Made by a program: the position numbers and the translations under genes
In this document: positions 42,787 to 51,851 of the stretch, one piece after another
Layout of the letters: each line of letters starts with the position of its first letter
Numbering within the stretch: the first letter of the stretch is position 1
Notes under the pieces: model-generated
What the model saw: only the letters and a program-made list of their open reading frames with translations
Told to the model about the DNA's origin: nothing
Database searches by the model: none
Assembly: GCF_900292035.1 (NCBI RefSeq)
Contig: NZ_OMPO01000001.1
Coordinates: forward strand, 1,185,192 to 1,249,191
From: Blastococcus sp. Marseille-P5729
Lineage (GTDB): Bacteria > Actinomycetota > Actinomycetes > Mycobacteriales > Antricoccaceae
Reading direction: 5' to 3'
Length of the DNA stretch: 64,000 nt

Positions 42787-43962
42787 TCAGCGCTTCTGCT
42801 TCTCCGCGAGCTCGGCCTCGTACTTCTTGGTCATGTGCTCGACGGCGTCCACCTGCTGCTGAGCGAGCTTCTCTCGCGCGGCGCGCGCCTTGCCTTCGGC
42901 CTTCATCAACGGCTCGACCTGCCCCTGGAAGTGCGGCATGACCTCCTGGGCCATCAGCTCGTACGAGCGGCGGGTGGCCTCCGGGTTCGCCCAGTCTGTA
43001 TGCATGTTCAGGATCGAGCCGAAGCCGCCGTTGCTCTGCTCTATCAGCCGCTGGATCTGCTCACGCGCCTGATCGGGTGTGCCGATGACGCCGATGCCGG
43101 CCTGCTTGATGAAGTCGATCATCTCCTTGAGGTTGCTGCCGTCGACGGCCATCTGCGGGAAGGCGGCGACCTGCTGGAAGTACTCGAACCAGTGCTCGAT
43201 GCCGTGCTCGACGTCCTTGCGGGCTTGCTCCTCGGTCTCCGCGAGGTGGAAGGGACCGACCAATCGCCACGAGCTTCGGCTGACGGTCTGGCCGAACTCC
43301 TCCGCGCGCTCCTCGACGACGTTCCAGTGGTGGGCGAGCGCGTCGAAGCCGTCCTTGGTGAGGGTCGCGCCGATCGACATCAGGCCGATGCCGTACTTGC
43401 CGGCCAGCCGCGCTCCGGTCGGCGACGCGACGCCGGCGACCGTCATCTCGAAGCCGCCCGGGGTGAACGGCGCGAACTGCAGCTCGGCATCGATCAGCTT
43501 GTGCGTCCGGGTCTCGGCGTTAACGGTCTCACCGCGCACGAGTCGCGTGATGATGTCGACGTTCTGCTCGAGCAGCTCACGCGTGTCGGTGGGGTTCAGT
43601 CCGATCATTGCGGAGTCCGAAGGCAGCGAGCCGGGACCCATGCCCAGAATCACCCGCCCGCGCGTCTGGTGGTCGAGCTGGATCATCCGGTCGGCCACCC
43701 ACAGTGGGTTGTGATAGCTGATCGACGTGACACCGGTGCCCAGCATGATCCGCTTGGTGCGCTCGGCGGCTGCGGCGATGAAGATCTCCGGTGAGGCGAT
43801 CCACTCACCGCCGGACGAGTGGTGCTCGCCGATGAACACTTCGTCGAAGCCGTACTCGTCCATGTATTCGATCGTCCGCAGGTCACGCTGCAGCGCGGCG
43901 GTCGGGTTGGTTCCTGCCTTGTGGTACGGCGCCACGAAAGCGCCGAACTTCAGTCTCTGCAC
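42787..43962 (-). CDS. LLM-class flavin-dependent oxidoreductase
   Basis: 391 aa from GTG 43962, chosen because GGAGGA lies 4 nt upstream. Luciferase-like barrel: KFGAFVAPYHKAGTNPTAALQRDL, EYGFDEVFIGEHHSSGGEW, RIMLGTGVTSISYHNPLWVADRMIQLDHQTRGRVILGMGPGSLPSD. The C-terminal 45 residues are charged and helical. Probable FMN- or F420-dependent monooxygenase; substrate not evident. It stands alone between SnoaL and HxlR genes. Confidence 0.88.
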   Translation of the reverse strand: MQRLKFGAFVAPYHKAGTNPTAALQRDLRTIEYMDEYGFDEVFIGEHHSSGGEWIASPEIFIAAAAERTKRIMLGTGVTSISYHNPLWVADRMIQLDHQTRGRVILGMGPGSLPSDSAMIGLNPTDTRELLEQNVDIITRLVRGETVNAETRTHKLIDAELQFAPFTPGGFEMTVAGVASPTGARLAGKYGIGLMSIGATLTKDGFDALAHHWNVVEERAEEFGQTVSRSSWRLVGPFHLAETEEQARKDVEHGIEHWFEYFQQVAAFPQMAVDGSNLKEMIDFIKQAGIGVIGTPDQAREQIQRLIEQSNGGFGSILNMHTDWANPEATRRSYELMAQEVMPHFQGQVEPLMKAEGKARAAREKLAQQQVDAVEHMTKKYEAELAEKQKR

Positions 43963-44086
43963 CTGGTCCTCCGATGTGTCGCAAAGCAGCCGCACATGTG
44001 AGCGGCCTCACTTGCCTGTCTAGCGGGCGACTGGCGAGTAGGCAAACGGCGTCCGGCTAGCGGAACTGACCGGGGACGTTGATTGA

Positions 44087-44725
44087 TCAGCGCGTGGGTG
44101 GCAGGACTCGGTCAAGTGCACTGGCGTCTCCCTCGACGCGAACACCATTTGCGACGGCAAGAGCTAAGGGCATGGCTCCCTGCAGCAGCGCGACCAGGAC
44201 AGGTCCTGGACCCGTGACGCTGGCGCAGGGGCTCGCGTCGAGCTTGCAGGGCTGGACTGCCACGACTCCCCTCGCTGCGGTGAGGTCGAAGCCGTCATCG
44301 AGGGTGCCGAAGCGGATGACGACGGCCGGCTCGGTCGGCCGGTGGTCCTGGAGCAGGAAGCGCGCTGGCTGGCTGAGCCAGTGCATCTGGAAGATCGCGT
44401 CGCGCGGCGCGTCTGGAACCGTGGGCGCGCCCCACTTCAAGAGCTCACGCAACACTCCGTCCAGGGCCATGCCACGGTCGGTGAGCCGGTATGTCGGGAC
44501 GCCCGTCACCCCTGGGAATGAATCGCGGGTGACGACCCCGTTCGCCTCGAGGTCGCGCAAGCGCTGGGTGAGCAGGTTTGTCGCGATGCCGGGCAGGCCG
44601 CGTTGCACTTCCCCGAACCGCGACGGCCCCTGGATCAGGAGTTCGCGCACGATCAGAAGAGTCCAGCGGTCGCCGACCACATCTAGGGCGCGGGCGATCG
44701 AGCACAACTGTCCGTAGGACTTCAC
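44087..44725 (-). CDS. HxlR family transcriptional regulator with C-terminal SCP2-like extension
   Basis: 212 aa from GTG 44725 (AAGGAG upstream, 7-nt spacing). The winged helix of the HxlR type spans about 1-95 (CSIARALDVVGDRWTLLIVRELLIQGPSRFGEVQRGLPGIATNLLTQRLRDLEANGVV). The C-terminal 100 residues (VVIRFGTLDDGFDLTAARG...SVTGPGPVLVALLQG) resemble a small sterol-carrier-like fold and may sense a ligand. Divergent from the SnoaL/TfoX operon with an intervening perfect palindrome. Confidence 0.85.
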   Translation of the reverse strand: MKSYGQLCSIARALDVVGDRWTLLIVRELLIQGPSRFGEVQRGLPGIATNLLTQRLRDLEANGVVTRDSFPGVTGVPTYRLTDRGMALDGVLRELLKWGAPTVPDAPRDAIFQMHWLSQPARFLLQDHRPTEPAVVIRFGTLDDGFDLTAARGVVAVQPCKLDASPCASVTGPGPVLVALLQGAMPLALAVANGVRVEGDASALDRVLPPTR

Positions 44726-44755
44726 CCAACACTCCTTGACTTTCTCAAGTGCTTG

Positions 44756-44770
44756 CTTGAAAGTTTCAAG
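44756..44770. promoter_or_regulatory. Perfect palindrome between hxlR-type gene and SnoaL operon
   Basis: CTTGAAA (44756-44762) and TTTCAAG (44764-44770) are separated by one base, and a partial CAAG..CTTG repeat lies just upstream. It sits in the 70-nt divergent gap, a probable operator for the HxlR protein controlling both directions. Confidence 0.65.
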
Positions 44771-44795
44771 CATCATTCTCACACCAAGGAGAGCC

Positions 44796-45182
44796 ATGCC
44801 CGCCACCCTGTCCTCCACTGCCCCGCAGGTCCTCAAGGACTACTACCGGATCCTCGAGTCCGGCTCCGACAAGTACGAGGACGGGGCCGCCCTGCGGCCC
44901 CTGCTCGGCGACCATCTCGACTTCACCGGGCCCCTCGCCGGCTACCGCCCCGATGCCACTGAGGGCTTCCTGCGAGGCGTCTCAGGCTTCATCGCGACGG
45001 TCAAGCAGATCGAGATCATCCACGACATGCACGGCGCCACCGGCTCGGCCGTGCTGTACACGGCGACCATGCCCGGCGGCCCCATGACCTTTGCCGAGTT
45101 CTTCACCCTCGACGGCAACCTCATCACGTCCCTGAACCTGCACTACAACGGCCCCGAGTACATCGAGAAGGGCGGCCGATGA
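44796..45182 (+). CDS. SnoaL/NTF2-like protein
   Basis: 128 aa from ATG 44796, with AAGGAGAG 2-9 nt upstream. NTF2-like fold: APQVLKDYYRILESGSDKYEDGAALRPLLGDHLDFTGPLAG, ending ATMPGGPMTFAEFFTLDGNLITSLNLHYN. First gene of an operon with the TfoX-domain protein (4-nt overlap), opposite the HxlR regulator. Likely a small-molecule isomerase/cyclase-like or carrier protein; substrate unknown. Confidence 0.8.
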   Translation: MPATLSSTAPQVLKDYYRILESGSDKYEDGAALRPLLGDHLDFTGPLAGYRPDATEGFLRGVSGFIATVKQIEIIHDMHGATGSAVLYTATMPGGPMTFAEFFTLDGNLITSLNLHYNGPEYIEKGGR

Positions 45183-45511
45183 CGGCCCAGCAGAGCCTCC
45201 TTGAACGCGTTCGCCACGCACTGCGGGACCGTAGCCCCCGCGAGGTACCGATGTTCGGGGGCGTGTCCTTCATGGTGGAGGGCCGCATGGTCGTCGCCGC
45301 GCGCCGCGAAGGGGCGCTCCTGCTGCGCATCGACCCCAGCACGGCGGCAGAACTGCTCGCCCGCCCGGGCGCCCGCCCCGCGCTCATGGGGGCAGGCCGA
45401 CCCATGGGTGACGGCTGGATCAGCGTCGAGCCGGCCGCGCTCGAAGGGGCCGGACTCGACAGCTGGCTCGCGCCCGCGCTGTCCTTCCACGCAGCGCAGG
45501 GCACCAAGTAG
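45179..45511 (+). CDS. TfoX N-terminal domain protein
   Basis: 110 aa, overlapping the SnoaL gene as ATGA. TfoX-N fold: VPMFGGVSFMVEGRMVVAARREGALLLRIDP, then GRPMGDGWISVEPAALEGAGLDSWLAPAL. Such stand-alone domains are common in actinobacteria; role unknown. A stem-loop follows at 45523. Confidence 0.85.
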   Translation: MTAQQSLLERVRHALRDRSPREVPMFGGVSFMVEGRMVVAARREGALLLRIDPSTAAELLARPGARPALMGAGRPMGDGWISVEPAALEGAGLDSWLAPALSFHAAQGTK

Positions 45512-45522
45512 AACGTCGCCCA

Positions 45523-45554
45523 CGGTGGCCGGTCGCTGACGCAGCCGGCCACCG
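45523..45554 (+). terminator. Hairpin downstream of the TfoX gene
   Basis: CGGTGGCCGG (45523-45532) and CCGGCCACCG (45545-45554) form a perfect 10-bp stem with a 12-nt loop, 12 nt after the TfoX stop and just before the IS481 element. No T-tract. Confidence 0.6.
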
Positions 45555-45573
45555 ACCCATGTCAGGAGGAGTT

Positions 45574-46563
45574 TTGAGCCACCCCAACGCCGCACTGACC
45601 TCGCGCTATCGCCTGAAAGTCGCTCGCCTCGTCGTCGAGGACGGGTGGCCTATCAGCGAGATCGCCGCCCGGTTCCAGGTCTCCTGGCCCACGGTGAAGC
45701 GGTGGGTCGACCGCTACCTCGCCGGCGAGCCGATGCAGGATCGTTCGTCGCGCCCGAGGACCTCGCCCAACAAGACGTCGAAGTCGGTGACAAAGCGCTG
45801 CGTCAGCCTGCGAATGCGGTTGCGGGAAGGGCCAGTTCAGCTCGCCGCCCGGCTCGGCATCGCCCCGTCGACAGTCCACCGCATCCTCACGACGGCCCGC
45901 CTCAACCAGCTGTCGTACGTCGACCGGGCCACCGGTGAGCCGATCCGCCGGTACGAGCACCCCCACCCCGGGTCCTTGGTGCACGTGGACGTGAAGAAGC
46001 TCGGGAACATCCCCGACGGCGGCGGGTGGCGCTATGTCGGCCGGCCGCAGGGAGAACGGAACCGCGCGGCGACCCCTGGGAAACCGAAGAGCAAGTGGCA
46101 CAACCCGAAGCTCGGGTACGCGTTCGTGCACACCGTCATCGACGACTACTCCCGCGTCGCATACACCGAGGTCCACGACGACGAAACCGCCGCCACAGCA
46201 GTTGCCGTCCTGCACCGCGCCGTGGAGTGGTACGCGGACCGCGGCGTCACCATCGAACGTGTCCTGTCGGACAACGGCGGCGCGTACCGGTCGCACCTGT
46301 GGCGCGACGCCTGCGAAGCCCTGTCGATCACTCCGAAGCGGACACGTCCGTACCGGCCGCAGACCAACGGGAAGGTGGAGCGCTTCCATCGCACCATGGC
46401 CGACGGGTGGGCCTACGCCCGCTGCTACACCAGCGAGCAAGAACGACGCGACGCCCTGGGTGCTTGGCTGCATCAGTACAACCACCACAGGCCCCACACC
46501 GCGTGCGGCAACCAGCCGCCGCCCTTCTCACGATTGATCAACGTGTCCGGTCAGTACAGCTAG
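45574..46563 (+). CDS. IS481-family transposase (DDE integrase core)
   Basis: About 329 aa from TTG 45574 (reads [13 protein letters not shown], the usual family start; AGGAGGAG upstream); an ATG at 45559 in the same frame is the alternative. N-terminal HTH ([34 protein letters not shown]), then a DDE core with [15 protein letters not shown] and GKVERFHRT, so all three catalytic acids are present and the gene looks intact. The stop overlaps the convergent purC stop. Ends carry no clear inverted repeat that I can assign, so element borders are unset. Confidence 0.9.
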   Translation: MSHPNAALTSRYRLKVARLVVEDGWPISEIAARFQVSWPTVKRWVDRYLAGEPMQDRSSRPRTSPNKTSKSVTKRCVSLRMRLREGPVQLAARLGIAPSTVHRILTTARLNQLSYVDRATGEPIRRYEHPHPGSLVHVDVKKLGNIPDGGGWRYVGRPQGERNRAATPGKPKSKWHNPKLGYAFVHTVIDDYSRVAYTEVHDDETAATAVAVLHRAVEWYADRGVTIERVLSDNGGAYRSHLWRDACEALSITPKRTRPYRPQTNGKVERFHRTMADGWAYARCYTSEQERRDALGAWLHQYNHHRPHTACGNQPPPFSRLINVSGQYS

Positions 46564-47441
46564 CGGAACCGGGCGAGCCAGTCGTCGAAGCGCAGACCGG
46601 TGATGCGCTCGTACGCCTCGACGTACTTCGCTCGGGTAGCGGCGACGACGTCGTCCGGCAGTGCCGGCGGCTCGGACTCCTGATCCCATCCGGACGGGCC
46701 GGTGAGCCAGTCCCGTACGAACTGCTTGTCGTACGACGCCTGCGCCCGGCCCGGCTGCCACTGGTCGGCGGGCCAAAAGCGTGATGAGTCGGGGGTCAGG
46801 ACCTCGTCGGCCAGCACCAGCGCACCGTCGGGTGTTCGCCCGAACTCGAACTTGGTGTCCGCGACGATGATGCCGTTGCGTCGCGCGATATCGCGCCCTC
46901 GGGAGTAGACGGCAAGCGTCAGTTCACGCAGCCTCGAGGCCAGCTGCTCACCGTGTGACGCCGCGACCTGCTCGTACGACACGTTCTCGTCGTGGTCGCC
47001 GAGCTCGGCCTTCGTCGCGGGGGTGAAGATCGGATGCGGCAGCTCGCTGCCGTCTACCAGCCCATCGGGGAGCGGCACGCCGCATACCGCGCGTCCTTGC
47101 GCGTACTCCTTTAGACCTGACCCGGTCAGGTAGCCACGCGCGACGCACTCCACCGGCACCATCGACAGCCGGCGTACCAGCATCGAGCGCCCTCGGGCAG
47201 AGGTCGGTATCCGGTCGTCGTCCACCGACACCAGGTGGTTGGGGACCACGTCAGCAAGCTGCTCGAACCACCACGTCGACAGCGCGGTGAGGATCGCGCC
47301 CTTGTCCGGGATCGGCGTGGACAGGACATAGTCGTACGCCGAGATGCGGTCGCTGGTGACGAACAGCAGGTGCTCGTCGTCCACCTCGTAGATGTCGCGC
47401 ACCTTGCCCGAGGCCACGTGCTTCAGGTCGATCTCGCTCAT
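46560..47441 (-). CDS. purC: SAICAR synthetase (phosphoribosylaminoimidazole-succinocarboxamide synthase)
   Basis: 293 aa from ATG 47441, with AGGAG upstream. SAICAR synthetase motifs: [65 protein letters not shown] and [12 protein letters not shown]. Step 8 of the pathway: CAIR + Asp + ATP to SAICAR. Its last codons are flush with the IS481 transposase stop, so the insertion left the reading frame complete. A REP-like palindrome lies upstream. Confidence 0.95.
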   Translation of the reverse strand: MSEIDLKHVASGKVRDIYEVDDEHLLFVTSDRISAYDYVLSTPIPDKGAILTALSTWWFEQLADVVPNHLVSVDDDRIPTSARGRSMLVRRLSMVPVECVARGYLTGSGLKEYAQGRAVCGVPLPDGLVDGSELPHPIFTPATKAELGDHDENVSYEQVAASHGEQLASRLRELTLAVYSRGRDIARRNGIIVADTKFEFGRTPDGALVLADEVLTPDSSRFWPADQWQPGRAQASYDKQFVRDWLTGPSGWDQESEPPALPDDVVAATRAKYVEAYERITGLRFDDWLARFR

Positions 47442-47458
47442 GCGTCTCCTCACATCTC

Positions 47459-47509
47459 GCGGTGGGTTTCACCACGCTATCGGGCCTTTAGCTGGGTGAA
47501 ACCCACCGC
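47459..47509. repeat. REP-like palindromic element, copy 2
   Basis: GCGGTGGGTTTCACC (47459-47473) pairs perfectly with GGTGAAACCCACCGC (47495-47509), and the arms extend through a 2x2 mismatch to GCTA/TAGC, giving 21-nt arms and a 9-nt loop, as in copy 1 at 31279. A further half unit, AACCCACCGCATGC, lies at 47530-47543. It lies between purC and the MOSC gene. Confidence 0.7.
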
Positions 47510-47546
47510 ATCCGGCGGTAGCGAGAAAGAACCCACCGCATGCCGG

Positions 47547-48344
47547 TCACACCTGCTGGACCCGCTCCAGGTACGGACGATCATGCATCGTCACGGTGAC
47601 CTCGTCACCGACCCGGATCGTGCCGATGGTCCGCGGGACGGCGTTCATCGCGAACATGATCTCCTGCCCGCCCCCGACCTGGGGGAGCACCCGGCGCTGC
47701 CCGAGGGTGCGCAGCGGCTCGCGGCCGGTCTTCTCGGCGGTGTCCTGATCGATCGTGGTCATCACGCATCGCCCGCACGGCGTGACGAGATCGATGACCA
47801 CATCATTGATCGCAATCGATGCGATGTCGTCCTCGATGAACGGGCGGTCAAGCCCATCGAGAACAATCGATGGCCGAAATCGCTCCATCGGAATCGGCTC
47901 GTCGAGCCAGCTGTTGACCTCCTCCAGTGAGCGCGTCGAGGCCACGAGCAGCGGGTAACCGTCGGCGTACATCGTCTCGCCACCACCCAACACCGTCGGA
48001 CGACGGTGCCGGTCGGGGAATCGGACCACCCGCAGTTCGGTGCCCGCATGGCGGCTCACGAGATCGGCGACCGCGTCGCCCTGGTCCTCTCCGAGTCCGT
48101 CCCATTTCCAGACCCGCACCGGACGGATCTGCCCGGTGCGCTCACAGGCGGCGATCACGTCGGCCGAGTCGAGCAGGCCGAGGGCATGCAGCTCGCGCAT
48201 CGTGACCAGGTCGCCGTCCGGGTCTACGACCATGTACTCGCGGTCACCCGCGAGACCGGTCGAGCGGACCTCCGCCTCGCTCACCTCGATCCGGCGTCCG
48301 GACTTCAGTGGATAGCGGAACAGCCGGGCGACGCGGACGCTCAC
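47547..48344 (-). CDS. MOSC domain protein
   Basis: 265 aa. An N-terminal MOSC-N beta-barrel (RVARLFRYPLKSGRRIEVSEAEVRSTGLAGDREYMVVDPDG) and a C-terminal MOSC domain with the PCGRCVMTTIDQDT motif holding the expected molybdopterin-site Cys. Family members transfer sulfur to or use the molybdenum cofactor. It overlaps purB by 4 nt (ATGA), so it is translated with the purine gene; the connection is not obvious. Confidence 0.88.
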   Translation of the reverse strand: MSVRVARLFRYPLKSGRRIEVSEAEVRSTGLAGDREYMVVDPDGDLVTMRELHALGLLDSADVIAACERTGQIRPVRVWKWDGLGEDQGDAVADLVSRHAGTELRVVRFPDRHRRPTVLGGGETMYADGYPLLVASTRSLEEVNSWLDEPIPMERFRPSIVLDGLDRPFIEDDIASIAINDVVIDLVTPCGRCVMTTIDQDTAEKTGREPLRTLGQRRVLPQVGGGQEIMFAMNAVPRTIGTIRVGDEVTVTMHDRPYLERVQQV

Positions 48345-49729
48345 GATCGCTCCGGCAGGCGGTCGACCAGCGCCGCCGCCAGACCGGTGTAGGTCGCGGG
48401 CGTGAGCGCCTTGAGCCGAGCCTTCGCGTCGTGTCCGATGTCGAGGTCGTCGACGAAGGCCGCGAGCTCCTCGGCACCCACCCGGTGGCCGCGGGTGAGC
48501 TCCTTGAGCTTGGCGTAGGGATCGTCGATCGACGAGCGACCGGCCAGCACCTCGGCACGGATTACGGTCTGGATCGCCTCCGCCAGCACTTCCCAGTTCT
48601 CCTCAAGCATGCGATCGAGGACGGCGTCCGATGCCGCGATTTCGTCCAGCCCGCGCCGCAGGTTGTCGAGCGCCAGCATGGAGTGCCCGAGCGCCACGCC
48701 GATGTTGCGCTGGGTGGAGGAGTCGGTGAGATCTCGCTGCAGCCGGCTGGTCACCAGAGTGGCAGACAGCGTCTCGAGCAGCGCGGAGGCGATCTCGAGA
48801 TTGGCCTCGGCGTTCTCGAAGCGGATCGGGTTGACCTTGTGCGGCATCGTCGACGAGCCGGTCGCACCAGCGACCGGGATCTGGGTGAAGACGCCGAGCA
48901 TGATGTAGGTCCACACGTCGGTGGCGAGGTTGTGCAGGATCCGGCCGGCGTGCGAGATCGCGCTCATCAGCTCGGCCTGCCAGTCGTGCGACTCGATCTG
49001 GGTCGTCAGCGGGTTCCAGGTGAGACCGAGGGAAGCGACAAAGCCCTCGGCGACGGACGGCCAGTCGGCGTCCGGCTCGGCGACGACGTGCGCGGAGAAG
49101 GTGCCTGTGGCACCGGCGAACTTGCCCAGGATCTCGCAGCTCTCGATCCGCCTCGCCTGACGCTCGAGCCGCCAAGCCACCACGGCGAGCTCCTTGCCCA
49201 GGGTGGACGGCGTGGCCGGCTGGCCGTGGGTGAGCGAGAGCATCGGGCGCTCGCGATGCTCTTCGGCCAGTGACCGCAGCTTGTCGATGACGCCCCGGAA
49301 CGCGGGCAGCCACACCTCGTGGACGGCGGCCCGGATGGTCAGCGCATAGGAGAGGTTGTTGATGTCCTCGCTGGTGCAGGCGATATGCACCGCCTCCGAG
49401 AGGCGGTCCAGGCCCTGCTCGGCGAGCCGGTCCCGGACGAGATACTCCACCGCCTTGACGTCATGGCGGGTCACTGCCTCCTTCTCGGCCAGCCAGTCGA
49501 TCTCGGGCTGTCCGAAGTCCCGCGCCCAGGCGCGCAGCGCCTCGGCATCCGCCTGCTCAACCGCCCCGGCGCCGAAGAGCCCATGCTGCGCGCACCACAG
49601 CAGCCAATCGACCTCGACGCGCACCCGTGCCCGGTTCAGCCCGGATTCCGAGAGATGCTCGGACAGGTTGCCGACCTGCCTCTGGTAGCGGCCGTCGAGC
49701 GGAGAGAGGGGCTGCGGAGGCAGTGGCAT
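48341..49729 (-). CDS. purB: Adenylosuccinate lyase
   Basis: 462 aa from ATG 49729 (GAGGAG upstream). Fumarase/ASL superfamily: LSPLDGRYQRQVGNLSEHLSE, EAVTRHDVKAVEYLV, SLTHGQPATPSTLGKEL and the signature GSSTMPHKVNPIRFENAEANL. Gamma-proteobacterial-type PurB with the MP.PQPLSPLDGRY start. Acts at two points of purine synthesis (SAICAR to AICAR; adenylosuccinate to AMP). First gene of a purB-MOSC unit. Confidence 0.95.
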   Translation of the reverse strand: MPLPPQPLSPLDGRYQRQVGNLSEHLSESGLNRARVRVEVDWLLWCAQHGLFGAGAVEQADAEALRAWARDFGQPEIDWLAEKEAVTRHDVKAVEYLVRDRLAEQGLDRLSEAVHIACTSEDINNLSYALTIRAAVHEVWLPAFRGVIDKLRSLAEEHRERPMLSLTHGQPATPSTLGKELAVVAWRLERQARRIESCEILGKFAGATGTFSAHVVAEPDADWPSVAEGFVASLGLTWNPLTTQIESHDWQAELMSAISHAGRILHNLATDVWTYIMLGVFTQIPVAGATGSSTMPHKVNPIRFENAEANLEIASALLETLSATLVTSRLQRDLTDSSTQRNIGVALGHSMLALDNLRRGLDEIAASDAVLDRMLEENWEVLAEAIQTVIRAEVLAGRSSIDDPYAKLKELTRGHRVGAEELAAFVDDLDIGHDAKARLKALTPATYTGLAAALVDRLPERS

Positions 49730-49898
49730 GGGGCTCCTCAAGCGGGGCGACACGGACATCGCCAGGTGGGCATCTCCGGCCATTCTGGCAAATCGGCGCT
49801 GCCGGCCGCCCGGCGGCGTGGCAGGTCGCCACATCGCGCCGCTCGCGGCTCTACACTCGGCGGGGTACTCGAACCTTGTCTCGATTGGGGGGCCGTCC

Positions 49899-51200
49899 GT
49901 GGCCGCTAGCGCTGCTGAGAACGACGACGATCAGCCCGGCCGACATCGCGCCGCGCGACACTCTCCAGACGACCTGGACCGCAACCCGGAACAGGCCCAG
50001 CACCCTGAGGTCTCGAGCGATTTCACCGAGGTAGACCAGACACGCAATGCCTACGAGGCAGCGCCTTTCACACCGCGACTTCCGTGGCCACGGCGCCAGA
50101 GCGACCTGGTCACCCCGAGCCTCACCGTCTTCGCCTCGTGGGCATGGCGCTTCCTGCTCGTCATCGCGGCCATCTGGGTATTCGCGAAGATCATCGGCTT
50201 CCTCGCCACCGTCACCATCCCGATCGCGATCGCGCTGCTGCTGTCCGCCTTGCTCAGCCCGGCGAAGCGCTGGATGGTCCGCCGGCGCGTGCCCCCCGGT
50301 GTGGCCGCACCTCTCGTCTTCGTCGGTGGGCTGGTCGTGGTGCTGGGGCTGATCAGCCTGATCGTGCAACAGTTCGTGCAGGGCGCGCCGGACCTCGCCC
50401 GACAGGCGCAGGGTGGCCTCGACGAGATCCTGGACTGGCTCGAGAACGGCCCGTTCCACATCAGCGACCAGCAGCTTTCCGGCTGGGTCGAGACCGCCCA
50501 GAACTGGATCGGCGACAACAGCGACAAGATCACCACGGGGGCGCTCAGCACGGCGACATCCGCAGGGCACGTGATCGCCGGCTTCCTGCTGACCCTGTTC
50601 ATCCTGTTCTTCTTCCTCAAGGACGGCGCTGCAATCTGGCAGTGGGTCCTGCGGTTCGTGCCGCAGCAGTCCCGCGGCTCCATCAACGGTGCCGCTCACC
50701 GCTCGTTCGATTCGCTCGCCGGTTACGTGAAGGCGACAGCGATGGTCGCGCTGGTCGACGCCATCGGCATCGGGATCGGCCTGGTCATCCTCGGCGTCCC
50801 GCTGGCCATCCCCCTGGCTGCGCTCGTCTTCCTGACTGCGTTCATCCCCCTCGTCGGCGCGACGCTTTCCGGCGCTGTCGCCGTTTTGGTCGCGCTTGTC
50901 ACGGTCGGGCCGGTGAAGGCGCTCATCGCCCTCGGCATCGTCATCGCCGTCCAGCAGCTGGAGTCGCATCTGCTGCAGCCGATCCTGATGGGGCACGCGG
51001 TGAGTATCCACCCACTGGGCGTCATTCTGGCCATCGCGGTCGGCACCATCACCGCCGGTATCGTCGGCGCGTTGCTCGCCGTCCCGCTGGCCGCATCGCT
51101 CAACGCCGCCTTCAGCTATCTCTACGAGCAACCGCCAGACCCCGAGGACGAGCTCGACGCGGTGGAAGCCGCCGATCCAAAAACCCCAACCGCCGACTGA
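49899..51200 (+). CDS. AI-2E family transporter (PerM-like)
   Basis: 433 aa from GTG 49899, with a G-run just upstream. A charged N-terminal stretch of about 70 residues precedes 7-8 TM helices, the GHVIAGFLLTLFILFFFLKDG and DAIGIGIGLVILGVPLAIPLAALVFLTAFIPLVGAT segments, and QLESHLLQPILMGHAVSIHPLGVILAI near the C-terminus. This is the AI-2E/PerM family, thought to export small molecules or peptides. Divergent from purB, 169 nt apart. Confidence 0.9.
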   Translation: MAASAAENDDDQPGRHRAARHSPDDLDRNPEQAQHPEVSSDFTEVDQTRNAYEAAPFTPRLPWPRRQSDLVTPSLTVFASWAWRFLLVIAAIWVFAKIIGFLATVTIPIAIALLLSALLSPAKRWMVRRRVPPGVAAPLVFVGGLVVVLGLISLIVQQFVQGAPDLARQAQGGLDEILDWLENGPFHISDQQLSGWVETAQNWIGDNSDKITTGALSTATSAGHVIAGFLLTLFILFFFLKDGAAIWQWVLRFVPQQSRGSINGAAHRSFDSLAGYVKATAMVALVDAIGIGIGLVILGVPLAIPLAALVFLTAFIPLVGATLSGAVAVLVALVTVGPVKALIALGIVIAVQQLESHLLQPILMGHAVSIHPLGVILAIAVGTITAGIVGALLAVPLAASLNAAFSYLYEQPPDPEDELDAVEAADPKTPTAD

Positions 51201-51293
51201 TCTGTAGTAGAAACGGAACTGACCGAGTTCGCAGCAGCGCGGACCGCACTTCACGTTCGTTCCCGCGTCGCCCCAGCACCGAGGGAGGTTCGG

Positions 51294-51761
51294 GTGCCGC
51301 ACTCACAGTTCAAGTTGAGCTTGCCATCGACCTGGACCACCATCGACTCGCTCGGCGACAGCGTCACGGAGGCAATCCGCTCCGGTTCTGACCTGCGCCG
51401 CGACGCTCTGCTGCGGCTGGAGAGCCAGACCTTCTCCGGCCACCTCTCCGCTCGCGACGCTGCCGACCTCACGATCGGTCGCCTGCTGGCCGAGAACCCT
51501 CGGGCGCAGCTCGCACAGGCCGTCGATCGCGACTTCAGCGGCACCGGCCAGGCGGTGCGGATCGTCGTCGACCGCGCAGAGGACCCGCCGGTCGCCACCG
51601 CCTACGTGATGATCGCCGAGGCGCCGGAGGACGTGCGGACCCGCGTCGTACCCACGCTGATCATCCAGTGGGCAGAGCCGGACGCCGACGCGCTCGGCCC
51701 CGAGTTCGAGCACGTCATCTCGTCCTTCCGCTTCACCCCACCGGCGTCGTACGTCGAGTAG
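51294..51761 (+). CDS. Hypothetical small protein
   Basis: 155 aa, GTG start with GGGAGG upstream. No signal or TM segment; mixed strand/helix by eye (SQFKLSLPSTWTTID....QAVRIVVDRAEDPPVATAYVMIAEAPEDVRTRVVPTLIIQW...FEHVISSFRFTPP). The ending resembles fat-specific or secreted-protein beta modules but no family is recognised. Confidence 0.5.
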   Translation: MPHSQFKLSLPSTWTTIDSLGDSVTEAIRSGSDLRRDALLRLESQTFSGHLSARDAADLTIGRLLAENPRAQLAQAVDRDFSGTGQAVRIVVDRAEDPPVATAYVMIAEAPEDVRTRVVPTLIIQWAEPDADALGPEFEHVISSFRFTPPASYVE

Positions 51762-51851
51762 GGCCTGCCGCCGCCCGCGGTGTGAGCGGGCCGGGATAAT
51801 GGCTATCGGCACCGGCAGGGGCTCACCGCAGATCTCGTGAACGGAGCACGC

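Noticed and set aside
45523-45554. Hairpin as part of the IS481 left end
   Set aside because: It fits better as the terminator of the TfoX gene, only 12 nt downstream of its stop.
45541-46563. Terminal inverted repeats of the IS481 element
   Set aside because: TGTCAGG at 45560 and GTACA at 46553 look like possible ends but do not form a convincing inverted pair by eye; element borders left open.
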